NCBI GenBank assembly: GCA_022566235.1
Contig: JADFJI010000111.1
Location: forward strand, 1-7,188
DNA length: 7,188 nt
Reading direction: 5' to 3'
Source of the DNA: Chloroflexota bacterium
GTDB taxonomy: Bacteria; Chloroflexota; Dehalococcoidia; Plut-88900
The notes beneath the pieces are model-generated. The model ran no database searches, was not told the origin of the DNA, and saw nothing but the letters and a program-made list of their open reading frames with translations. Made by a program: the position numbers and the translations under genes. Shown here in pieces: positions 1-5,842 of the stretch (position 1 is its first letter; every line of letters begins with the position of its first letter).

Positions 1-13
1 CGAAGAGGTAGAG

Positions 14-247
14 ATGAGCAAAGTCATCGGTATCGACCTTGGCACGACCAACTCCGTGGTGGCCGTCATGGAAGGCGATAAGCCTGTCGTTATCCCATAC
101 CGCGTTGTTGGGAGATATCATGAAGGTCAGGTCGGATATGCTCAGCACCCGGCCGCCGCTACCCTTCACCAAGGGGGAAAAGGCCTCGACCCGTTCTACC
201 ATGGAGGAGAAGGTGTTGGCATCGCTGAATGCCAGAGGAAAGCCTGA
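14..247 (+). CDS. dnaK: DnaK N-terminal fragment in a chimeric reading frame
   Basis: Only codons 1-28 (positions 14-97) encode DnaK, the Hsp70 chaperone. They show the phosphate-1 ATPase motif IGIDLGTTNS (residues 5-14), then VAVMEGDKPVVIP. Real DnaK continues with an Asn/Ser-Ala-Glu-Gly type stretch and runs to about 600-640 residues. Here the frame continues as YRVVGRYHEG and ends after 77 codons at 247. From about position 97 onward, the plus-strand frame is just the antisense of the DUF4350-like gene on the minus strand. A purine-rich ribosome-binding site (GAGGTAGAG, 5-13) sits directly before the ATG, as expected for a genuine dnaK start. The fragment could not fold into a nucleotide-binding domain. 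It is best read as a true dnaK 5' end misjoined to unrelated sequence. A real rearrangement is possible but less likely. Confidence 0.85.
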   Translation: MSKVIGIDLGTTNSVVAVMEGDKPVVIPYRVVGRYHEGQVGYAQHPAAATLHQGGKGLDPFYHGGEGVGIAECQRKA

Positions 248-880
248 GGACTTGATGGAGCCGGCGGAATACAGGGAGATCTTGCCAAGGCCATCGGTGA
301 CCTGGTCGGTGCGAAAGTCGGAGATGAAGATGTTCCGAAAGTTAAGATCGTGCTCCACCACGTTGTAAAGATATCCGGGCTGGAAGAGGACACCGAAGGT
401 CCTGGCGAGGCTGTTGATCTCGCTGGCCCGGCCCGGGTCCCCTATTAGGAGGATTTTCCCGCCTGTGTCCACAAAGTCCTGCGCAAGGGCGGCGTCTCCT
501 TCGTCATAAGCAATCCCGGGAAGTATTACCAGGAAGCTATCGGCACTCTGCAGTTTCTCCTCAAGCTGACCGCCGTCGTTGAGGAACTCGATGCTATAGC
601 CTCTATCCGCCACCCGGGCCAGCAGGATGTTGACCTCCTCCTCATCGAACTGGTTGAAATGGGCCCTGTCCACCAACAGGAGGCCATCGCGGACTGGGAT
701 CACCTCCCTGAACCCCCGGATCGGGGCATAGGTCACGGTGACCGCCTCAAAATTCGGCAGGTTTGAGGGGGGAGGGTCGTAGCCTCCACGCTGGAACCGA
801 AAGCTCATCCCCCCCACGAAGGCCGCAGCGAATACGGGAATAATGAGCCATTTCCAGTATCTACTCAGGAGGTGTGACAT
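74..880 (-). CDS. DUF4350-like membrane-anchored protein, 3' end lost at junction
   Basis: This frame starts at ATG 880-878 (MSHLLSRYWKWLII) and stays open to the window edge. Its native part ends near residue 269 (codon 76-74); beyond that it is antisense dnaK. Residues about 9-27 form one hydrophobic segment (YWKWLIIPVFAAAFVGG), an N-terminal membrane anchor. The rest resembles DUF4350 or glutamine-amidotransferase-like folds: a HFNQFDEEEV stretch near residue 75, LVILPGIAYDEGDAALAQDFVDTGGKILLIGDP around 117-149, and an ISDLTFMISPNNAVWDNDRLIA block at about 248-269, where DUF4350 proteins carry a similar DNDRLIA-type motif. The start overlaps the stop of the S49 peptidase gene by 20 bp in another frame. 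No Shine-Dalgarno is visible, so translation is probably coupled. The function of the family is not known to me; association with MoxR/DUF58 envelope operons is common. The family call is from motif memory and is moderate. Confidence 0.75.
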
Positions 881-1856
881 ACAGGTACAGGAACTGGGGC
901 AGACCGGAGTCTCCCCCAATTCCCGAGGTCCCTCCTCCCCCGGCACCGAATGCACCTAAGGATGGAAATAGCTCCTCGAGGGCTTTTAGCTTGCTGATGG
1001 AGTCTTCCTGCTCCTCATCCGTCAATAATGATGCTATGATCCTTCTGTTCCTCTCGATGCGGAGGCGATCGACCTTCGCGTTCACGTCGATCAGCCTGTA
1101 ACCCGAGATGCCGGCCAGGCTGGCCGCTTTCTTGATAGCATCGTTGTCGCTTCCGATGGCATCCGCCAGTCCCAGCCTTACCGCATCGGACCCCAGGTAT
1201 AGCTGGGCCTCCGAGAGCACTTCACGACTGATCCTCAACCGGTCCCCCCTCTGGGTCACGACGATATCCACGAAGTTGTCTTTCACCGCCTCCATCATGG
1301 CTACGAAGGTCCTGAAGGGAGCCCCCGTCAGCTTGGCTGGGCCGCTAAAAATCAGGGATTCATCGAGGGGCGGGGGGGCTCCCAGCTGAAGAATCACTCC
1401 TACACTGCCGACAAAGGAGGTTGGGTTGGCGTAGATGAAATTGGAGCCCATGGCCCACATATACGCGCCGCTGGCTGCTATCCCCTGCACCGAGACGACT
1501 ATCGGTTTATCGCTTCTCAGGTCCAGGGTCTTGAGGAACAGGTTCTCGCTGCCCGAGGCGTCGCCCCCGGGGCTGTCCATCTTTATGACCACGGCCTTTA
1601 TGTCATCGTTATCCCGGACGTAGTCCAGCATCGCGCTGATTCTGGCGACACTGCCCCTGTCTATCACAAGGCCCGATATATCGATAACGCCTATCTGGGG
1701 CCTACCGGGAAGGAAGATAACGAGAATCAGGTATCCGATGAAGATACCTATTCCCGCCAGAAGGGCGCTGGAGACGTACCAGCGAGACCAGAGCCTAGCC
1801 AACGTCGCAACCCTACCCACAACCTGCTCTCCAACCACAATGAAGGTTCGTTTCAT
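861..1856 (-). CDS. S49-family (SppA-like) membrane serine peptidase
   Basis: The 331-residue product is a membrane-bound ClpP-fold peptidase of family S49. These proteins degrade signal peptides or membrane-protein remnants with a Ser/Lys dyad. One transmembrane segment lies at about residues 29-50 (SSALLAGIGIFIGYLILVIF). The core begins with PQIGVIDISG (53-62), then AVVIKMDSPGGDASG (88-102), the nucleophile motif QGIAASGAYMWA with Ser129, and GSVGVI (150-155). A plausible general-base lysine is Lys175 in SGPAKLTGAPFR, equivalent to the ksGkyKd..R region of SppA; the local sequence is unusual, so this assignment is tentative. The length matches short single-domain SppA rather than the roughly 600-residue E. 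coli form. The C-terminus is Gly-rich (residues 301-318). The ATG at 1856-1854 is preceded by AGGAAG about 11 bp upstream. The gene lies 82 bp after the MaoC-like gene and overlaps the next gene by 20 bp. Confidence 0.88.
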   Translation of the reverse strand: MKRTFIVVGEQVVGRVATLARLWSRWYVSSALLAGIGIFIGYLILVIFLPGRPQIGVIDISGLVIDRGSVARISAMLDYVRDNDDIKAVVIKMDSPGGDASGSENLFLKTLDLRSDKPIVVSVQGIAASGAYMWAMGSNFIYANPTSFVGSVGVILQLGAPPPLDESLIFSGPAKLTGAPFRTFVAMMEAVKDNFVDIVVTQRGDRLRISREVLSEAQLYLGSDAVRLGLADAIGSDNDAIKKAASLAGISGYRLIDVNAKVDRLRIERNRRIIASLLTDEEQEDSISKLKALEELFPSLGAFGAGGGGTSGIGGDSGLPQFLYLYVTPPE

Positions 1857-1938
1857 TATACAGGAAACTTCCTCTACTCAGGGCCGTTTCAGGCAGGTGC
1901 GCTCTCTCATCAACCCGTTGGGCAAGGGCCGGACACGC

Positions 1939-2394
1939 TCACTTTCGCCAGACGCTGGAGCTGCCCACCCTGGCCACCTGGCGGCCCATCTGGTCGGTAA
2001 ATACTGCCTCCTTGACCAGAAACACCATGGGCCCCGAGCGGCCGGTCTTGGGATACACGTCCACTACCCGGATAGTGGCCCTCAGCTCATCGCCGACCCT
2101 GACCGGCTCCAGGGGCTCTATCCAGTATCCCGCCAGATAGAGGGTGCCGTCAAACTTCAGGTCCAGGTCTGGGGGCTCCCAGTCGTCGATGAAAGTGATG
2201 AGTAAGGGAGGGGGAGCGATGACATCGGGGCAGGGGCCTCGGGGCTCGGGCCCCTGGCCCGTGTACAGCGGGTTGGTCTCGCCTATCGCCTCGACGTAGT
2301 TTCGAATCGCCTGGCGGGTAACCGTGTACGTCCCGCCGTCGTATTCCTTGCCGAGAACGGCCTCGTTGAATCTAAATGTGACCTGGCCTTCCAT
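1939..2394 (-). CDS. MaoC/FAS1-like dehydratase half-domain protein
   Basis: I place the start at ATG 2394, giving 151 residues (MEGQVTFRFNEAVLGK). A longer frame reaching back to 2475 would run into the PHP gene and adds 27 residues that do not look native. The product resembles the N-terminal hot-dog domain of MaoC-type dehydratases: YTVTRQAIRNYVEAIGETNPLYTG (residues 23-46), APPPLLITFID (60-70), then the strand region GYWIEPLEPVRVGDELRATIRVVDVYPKTGRSGPMVFLVKEAVFTDQMGRQVARV (89-143). In catalytic R-specific hydratases the loop is a GDxNPxH type. Here the Asp is Glu39 and the His is Tyr44, so this chain is probably the non-catalytic partner, or binds acyl-CoA in a heteromer with a catalytic MaoC subunit not seen here. 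It starts 7 bp after the PHP stop with only a weak ribosome-binding site, so coupled translation is likely. Confidence 0.8.
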   Translation of the reverse strand: MEGQVTFRFNEAVLGKEYDGGTYTVTRQAIRNYVEAIGETNPLYTGQGPEPRGPCPDVIAPPPLLITFIDDWEPPDLDLKFDGTLYLAGYWIEPLEPVRVGDELRATIRVVDVYPKTGRSGPMVFLVKEAVFTDQMGRQVARVGSSSVWRK

Positions 2395-2401
2395 GTATGG
2401 C

Positions 2402-3055
2402 CTACGAGCCAGAGGCCAGGTCGTCCAGCCTGACTGCTTCAAAGGCGCCCCTGCGAAGCTCGGCCACCAGGTCATCGATGGAGTCGATACGGTTTTCGAA
2501 CTCGGTGGCGAGCTTACCTATGGCGTTTACGAAGTGGGCGTCGCTTCCCCCGATGCCCCCGTAACCCTTCTGGTCCGCCAGTTCCTGGGCCCTGCCGTTC
2601 TCTGCGGGAGAGCTGCCACCGTTCAGCACCTCCACCACCTCCACCCCCGGGACCTCCTCTCCTCCGTCCAGGAACTCGCACAGGCCTATTCGCCGTCGCC
2701 CCGGGTGGGCCGGCACGGCAAAGGCCCCGGAGGCCGTGGCCTCTTCTATCAGGGCCACCGCGTCCATCGACACGTCGGTGAAGTCGAAGCGTTCCAGCAG
2801 ATGGCTGTTGACCCCGTACAACAGGACGTGCCCTCGATTGGTGTCCAGCTCCGACGCCTTGAATATCTTGATCTGGTATTGCTCCTCCAGGTCAGAGTAA
2901 TCGGCCTCCTCGTTGAAGCCCCGGTGCTCCGTCAGCACTATGGCGTCAAGGGGAGCCTTCTTCCTCACCACCTTGGATATCCACTTGACGTATTGCTCTA
3001 CCGTGGCCCGGGCATCGTCGGAGAAAACGGAGTGGGAGTGCATATCGATGATCAT
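2402..3055 (-). CDS. PHP-domain metal-dependent phosphoesterase
   Basis: The 217-residue product is a stand-alone PHP-domain protein, a TIM-barrel-like hydrolase that uses two or three metal ions to cleave phosphoesters. All usual ligand motifs are present in order: HSHS (His6, His8), TEHRG (His44), SELD (Glu69), RGH (His76), PAHPGR (His117) and GGSDAH (Asp172, His174). This makes an active enzyme likely. The length fits the YciV/TrpH-like and related small PHP families, but the substrate (for example nucleoside bisphosphate, oligonucleotide or histidinol phosphate) cannot be read from sequence. The ATG at 3055-3053 is supported by CAGGAA about 10 bp upstream, and the protein opens directly with the MIIDMHSHS strand typical of the fold. 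It is the first gene of the apparent minus-strand operon leading through the MaoC-like and S49 genes. A sigma70-like promoter candidate lies about 75-105 bp upstream. Confidence 0.9.
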   Translation of the reverse strand: MIIDMHSHSVFSDDARATVEQYVKWISKVVRKKAPLDAIVLTEHRGFNEEADYSDLEEQYQIKIFKASELDTNRGHVLLYGVNSHLLERFDFTDVSMDAVALIEEATASGAFAVPAHPGRRRIGLCEFLDGGEEVPGVEVVEVLNGGSSPAENGRAQELADQKGYGGIGGSDAHFVNAIGKLATEFENRIDSIDDLVAELRRGAFEAVRLDDLASGS

Positions 3056-3130
3056 ACGGTCGATTTCCTGTTTCCAAAGATTAAGAAGGGCTGTGGTCGG
3101 GATAATTGTACCCTGGTGCCGGAGCTAGAT

Positions 3131-3160
3131 ACTTTATCAACCGTCCCCCCTGGGGGTCAA
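3131..3160 (-). promoter_or_regulatory. Candidate promoter of the PHP-MaoC-S49 operon
   Basis: On the minus strand, TTGACC (3160-3155) and TAAAGT (3136-3131) are separated by 18 bp, about 75 bp upstream of the PHP start codon. A second -10-like TACAAT sits at 3110-3105 without a good -35. Both matches are by eye only. Confidence 0.35.
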
Positions 3161-3171
3161 GAAACTCACCT

Positions 3172-3237
3172 GGAGAGTGTTAGATAACACCTTCGACCAT
3201 CCCCCCCATCCCCCCTTCCTGATCAGGAAGGGGGGAT
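3172..3237 (-). repeat. Interspersed palindromic repeat, copy A
   Basis: Read on the minus strand, this begins with a 30-bp perfect palindrome (3237-3208, core CCCCCTTCCTGATCAGG followed by AAGGGGG). It continues through a G-run to the box GGATGGTCGAA (3202-3192), then GTGTTATCTAACAC, a small hairpin, and ACTCTCC. The same order (palindrome, G-run, GGATGGTCGAA, T-rich, AACACYCTCC) recurs in opposite orientation at 5754-5814. This makes it a repeat family rather than a chance palindrome. It encodes no protein and has no obvious terminal duplication. Confidence 0.8.
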
Positions 3238-3249
3238 AAATTAGGTTTG

Positions 3250-3267
3250 GTCCCGACATGTCGGGAC
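3250..3267. repeat. 18-bp perfect palindrome GTCCCGACATGTCGGGAC
   Basis: The palindrome is perfect over 18 bp and shares the TCCCGA/TCGGGA stem with hairpins at 3290-3306 and 5700-5714, but has a different centre. It could form a cruciform or RNA hairpin, or bind a dimeric protein. Confidence 0.7.
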
Positions 3268-3276
3268 ATTCCCCCG

Positions 3277-3316
3277 GCCCCGACACCGAGTCCCGAGTAT
3301 CGGGACGAGTCGGGGC
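3277..3316. repeat. Nested hairpin with TCCCGA stem
   Basis: Outer arms GCCCCGAC (3277-3284) and GTCGGGGC (3309-3316) enclose an inner hairpin with arms GTCCCGA (3290-3296) and TCGGGAC (3300-3306) and a GTA loop. The two stems are joined by an asymmetric bulge of 5 and 2 bases. The inner stem matches the hairpin at 5700-5714 apart from the loop. It belongs to the same repeat island as copy A. Confidence 0.7.
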
Positions 3317-3466
3317 ACTCCCCTTTTAGAGAAGTTTATTAAGCACGGTTTCATCATTATGTAAAATAAAACCGTTCCTACACAAAGGCCTTTAGATATA
3401 ACGGAAGCCCATCACCTCTGCCCGGGCCCCGGGCGGGCCGAAGTTCCGAAGCGGGCGTGGCGAAAC

Positions 3467-4483
3467 CTACCGGGCAAAGGCCTGGTACATGGCGTCCCGG
3501 TAGTGGTCCTTGATCTCAGAAGGAGCGCCGTAGCTGGTCTGGGCCAGCAATACGGAATCAGCAAACCCCTCCAGCTCCTTGATCTTCTTTCTCACCTGGT
3601 CGGCGGTGCCGATGACGGTAAAGGCCGCCACCATCTCATCCGGGACCGCATCGATCACCTCGGGGCCGTAGCCCCCCTGCATGAACATCTCCCGGATGTG
3701 GGCCGCCTCCTTCTCGAACCCGTGCCATGCGAAGACGGTCTGATACGGCTTGGTGACCGCGGAGAAGGCGATGGTGTCCTTGTAGTCGTGGACGGCCTGC
3801 TTCCTGTCCCGGGTGATGGCCACGCTGATACAGGCGCAGAAGTCGAAGTTTTTGCGCTCCCGCCCCGAGCGTTTGAGGCCCGTGACCACGTTGGGCCACA
3901 TCACCTCTTTCATCCATCTGGGCGTGCAGATGGAGTGGGGGATCAGGCCATCGGCCACGTCACCAGCCATCCGGCACATACCCTCCCTCATGGCGCCGAC
4001 GTAGATGGGGACCCGCTCCCGCACCCGCTTCTGGGGCCGGTGCCACCCCTGGATATCTATGTCGTAGTACCGGCCCTTGAACCGCACCGGCTCCCCTGCG
4101 ACGGCCTTTTCCATAATGGCCCTGGTGATCTGAATGCACTCCTTCATGTGGGGCGCCGGGCGGCCATGGGGCACGCCGTACCAGCGCTCGTTTATCGTTT
4201 TGAAGCCCGGGGCCAGGCCCAGGTTGAACCGGCCTCGGGAGAGGGCGTCCAGGTCCAGGGCGGTGATGGCCGTCTCCATGGGGCTGCGGGTGAAGGCGTA
4301 GGCGATGTTGCTGCCCAGGTTTATCCGCTTGGTATGCCCTGCTATCGCAGCCAGGGGCACGAAGGGCGAGTTGTAGTAGTGGGTGGACCAGATCCCGTCG
4401 AAGCCGGCGTCCTCGGCCCTGACGGCCTCGGCTATCTGGGAGTCCAGGTCGGCGTCGATGTCCAGGCCCACGTAGTATCGCAA
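3467..4483 (-). CDS. LLM-class flavin/F420-dependent oxidoreductase, downstream paralog
   Basis: The 338-residue product belongs to the luciferase-like monooxygenase superfamily, TIM-barrel enzymes that use FMN or coenzyme F420. Family features are EDAGFDGIW (24-32), RINLGSNIAYAFTRSP (53-68), ETAITALDLDALSRGRFNLGLAPG (70-93), GRPAPHMKE (107-115), VPIYVGAM (158-165), AGDVADGLI (173-181) and the C-terminal IGTADQVRKKIKEL (291-304). The cofactor and substrate cannot be decided here. The start is TTG at 4483-4481; no ATG fits before the conserved N-terminus. The nearest Shine-Dalgarno-like sequence (AGGAAG) lies 17 bp upstream and overlaps the end of the preceding gene, so reinitiation after that gene is plausible. 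It is clearly paralogous to the gene directly upstream, especially over the first 120 residues, and sits in the same reading frame, separated by one TAG and seven codons. Confidence 0.9.
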   Translation of the reverse strand: MRYYVGLDIDADLDSQIAEAVRAEDAGFDGIWSTHYYNSPFVPLAAIAGHTKRINLGSNIAYAFTRSPMETAITALDLDALSRGRFNLGLAPGFKTINERWYGVPHGRPAPHMKECIQITRAIMEKAVAGEPVRFKGRYYDIDIQGWHRPQKRVRERVPIYVGAMREGMCRMAGDVADGLIPHSICTPRWMKEVMWPNVVTGLKRSGRERKNFDFCACISVAITRDRKQAVHDYKDTIAFSAVTKPYQTVFAWHGFEKEAAHIREMFMQGGYGPEVIDAVPDEMVAAFTVIGTADQVRKKIKELEGFADSVLLAQTSYGAPSEIKDHYRDAMYQAFAR

Positions 4484-4504
4484 AGCAGTTTGTGTTCTAT
4501 CTTC

Positions 4505-5530
4505 CTACCGGCCGAAGGTCTCGAAGAGGGCCTTCTCGTACTCGGCGACCCGCTCCTTGGGGACGAAGTAGCTCGGGACATTGAAGTCGATGGCGTCGCA
4601 GACCTCGGCGAACTCAGCCACCCGCTTGCGGGCTTCGTCGGCGGTCCCGACGATAACGAAGGTATCGACCATCTCCTGGTGGACCGGCTCCAAGACCTCG
4701 GGCCCGAACCCCTGGAGCTTCACGAACGCGTCCCTGATCTGACCCGCCTCCTTTTCGTAACCGTGCCAGGCCACCAGGGGTTGATAGGTGCGGACCGTCG
4801 TATAGAACCCGGGCACCCCCCGGGCGTCCAGATAGCCCTGCTTTTTGTCCCCGGTGATGGCCACCGTCACCGAGGCCCAAACCTCGATCTCTTTTCTGTC
4901 CCTGCCGGAGCGCTTCAGGCCGATGGCCACGTTGGGAAGGATCACCTCTTTTATCCATTTTAGCGACCACATGGGAAACCCCAGTATCCCGTCGGCCACG
5001 TCGCCCGCGGCCCGGGTCATTCCCTCCCGCACCGCCGCCATGAAAATGGGGATGTGTCCTCTCACGGGCTGGCGTGATCCGCCCCAGCCTCGCATATCTA
5101 TGTCGTAGTACTTCCCTTCAAACCTTACCGGCTCTCCCTTTCCAATCGCCTCGATGATTCGCCTGACCGCCTGTACACACTCCTTGAGGTGGGGGGCCGG
5201 ACGCCCATAGTCAGGGACGCCGTGCCAGCTCTCGTTTAGTCGCCGTACCCCCGAACCCAGGCCGAGGATGAACCGGCCCTCGGTTATCGCATCCAGGTCC
5301 AGGGCGGTGATGGCCGTCTCCAGGGGGCTGCGGGTGAAGCCGTAGGCGATGCTGGAGCCCAGATGGATTTTCGGGACGTGGGGGGCTACGGTGGCCAGGG
5401 GCACGAAGGGCGAGGTGAACAGCTCGTTGGACCAGGCCACGTCAAACCCCGCCGACTCGATCATCCTGGCCCGCTCTATCAGCGCCGACGGGTCCATGTT
5501 GTCGCCCAGAGCGTAACCGTATTTGACCAT
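4505..5530 (-). CDS. LLM-class flavin/F420-dependent oxidoreductase, upstream paralog
   Basis: The 341-residue product is a luciferase-like monooxygenase-superfamily TIM barrel. Matching blocks to its neighbour include ESAGFDVAW (25-33), IHLGSSIAYGFTRSPLETAITALDLDA (55-81), GRFILGLGSG (85-94), YGRPAPHLKEC (108-118), GEPVRFEGKYYDID (132-145), AGDVADGI (175-182) and VGTADEARKRVAEF (294-307). I choose ATG 5530-5528 over the GTG at 5539. The strong AGGGGGTGA ribosome-binding site lies 8 bp before the ATG from its AGGGGG core, but only about 0-3 bp before the GTG. A promoter candidate (TTGCCA, 18 bp, TATATT) lies 50-80 bp upstream. It is the first gene of a two-gene tandem; the pair probably arose by duplication and then diverged. 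Paired LLM proteins of this kind are common in Chloroflexota and actinobacteria, where many act on organic or sulfur compounds, but no substrate is indicated. Confidence 0.9.
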   Translation of the reverse strand: MVKYGYALGDNMDPSALIERARMIESAGFDVAWSNELFTSPFVPLATVAPHVPKIHLGSSIAYGFTRSPLETAITALDLDAITEGRFILGLGSGVRRLNESWHGVPDYGRPAPHLKECVQAVRRIIEAIGKGEPVRFEGKYYDIDMRGWGGSRQPVRGHIPIFMAAVREGMTRAAGDVADGILGFPMWSLKWIKEVILPNVAIGLKRSGRDRKEIEVWASVTVAITGDKKQGYLDARGVPGFYTTVRTYQPLVAWHGYEKEAGQIRDAFVKLQGFGPEVLEPVHQEMVDTFVIVGTADEARKRVAEFAEVCDAIDFNVPSYFVPKERVAEYEKALFETFGR

Positions 5531-5543
5531 GTTATTCACCCCC
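5528..5543 (-). promoter_or_regulatory. Ribosome-binding site deciding the LLM start
   Basis: On the minus strand AGGGGGTGA is followed by ATAAC and ATG (5530-5528). The near-consensus site is well spaced for this ATG and too close to, in fact touching, the alternative GTG (5539-5537). This favours the shorter protein. Confidence 0.65.
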
Positions 5544-5580
5544 TGTTGATACCCTCGTACCGCGTCTGATGCCGATGGCT

Positions 5581-5610
5581 AATATACAAGCCTCCCCTCG
5601 GCCTTGGCAA
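5581..5610 (-). promoter_or_regulatory. Candidate promoter of the LLM gene pair
   Basis: On the minus strand TTGCCA (5610-5605) and TATATT (5586-5581), each 5 of 6 to the sigma70 consensus, are 18 bp apart. Transcription would start near 5574, leaving a leader of about 45 bases before the ATG. Confidence 0.5.
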
Positions 5611-5699
5611 ATTGCACCAAAAAGCCAGCCCTCACCCCCTCTTGCCAGTCCCCCGGCAACAACCGCTTCTAGCAGGCTAATGAAATATGGGGTGTGTAG

Positions 5700-5743
5700 T
5701 CCCGAGTGTCGGGATTGCCGGGAGTTTGAGGGTGTCCCTCAAA
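5700..5743 (+). repeat. Two adjacent hairpins at the head of repeat copy B
   Basis: First hairpin: TCCCGA (5700-5705), loop GTG, TCGGGA (5709-5714), same stem as those at 3250-3267 and 3290-3306. Second hairpin: TTTGAGGG (5725-5732), loop TGT, CCCTCAAA (5736-5743), a perfect 8-bp stem. They precede the large palindrome in the same order as the TCCCGA hairpins precede copy A when that is read on the minus strand. Confidence 0.7.
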
Positions 5744-5753
5744 TATCATTCTT

Positions 5754-5814
5754 CCCCCTTCCTGGTCAGGAAGGGGGTCAGGGGGATGGTCGAAAGGTTT
5801 TTTCAACACCCTCC
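5754..5814 (+). repeat. Interspersed palindromic repeat, copy B
   Basis: The stem CCCCCTTCCTG (5754-5764) and CAGGAAGGGGG (5767-5777) surrounds a central GT. Then come TCA, a G-run, the box GGATGGTCGAA (5784-5794), a T-run and CAACACCCTCC. It matches copy A at 3172-3237 in content and order but lies in inverted orientation about 2.5 kb away, so both copies point away from the LLM pair. The T-run after GGATGGTCGAAAGG is not placed directly after the stem, so I do not call a terminator. Confidence 0.8.
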
Positions 5815-5842
5815 TAAACATGTCCTAAATAAGGGTTGATTG

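Larger units (their letters stand above)
3056..3466. other. 411-bp intergenic region rich in palindromes
   Basis: There is no credible gene between the end of the downstream LLM gene and the PHP start. From left to right it holds the PHP promoter candidate, a decayed 3172-3207 arm, a 30-bp perfect palindrome (3208-3237), an 18-bp perfect palindrome (3250-3267), a nested hairpin (3277-3316), an AT-rich stretch with a 7-bp inverted repeat (3345-3351 with 3369-3375), a 10-bp palindrome AAAGGCCTTT (3384-3393) and a GC-rich CCCGGGCCCCGGG stretch (3421-3433) just past the LLM stop. No hairpin is followed by a clean T-tract on the minus strand, so I do not call a classical terminator for the LLM genes. 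Confidence 0.8.

Noticed and set aside
2395..2475. Longer start for the MaoC-like gene
   Set aside because: It would add 27 residues overlapping the PHP 3' end (Trp-rich, not hot-dog-like). The ATG at 2394 matches the fold's first strand.
2324..3187. A 287-codon plus-strand frame opposite the PHP and MaoC-like genes
   Set aside because: It is the shadow of strongly supported minus-strand genes, and has no ribosome-binding site or family signature.
3201..3240. Rho-independent terminator for the LLM genes
   Set aside because: The palindrome is strong, but it has no T-tract after the stem on the minus strand and lies more than 200 bp past the LLM stop; a repeat family explains it better.
3503..4963. 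A 486-codon plus-strand frame opposite both LLM genes
   Set aside because: It is antisense to two clear family members and spans their gap. Its translation is rich in Gly, Val, His and Asp with no domain, as expected from the complement of GC-biased codons.
3172..5814. CRISPR array or transposon with transposase
   Set aside because: There are only two inverted copies 2.5 kb apart, no spacer series, no Cas or transposase gene, and no clear target duplication.
5569..5817. Short plus-strand frame upstream of the VOC gene
   Set aside because: It reads through the hairpin repeats, lacks a ribosome-binding site and covers a promoter region.
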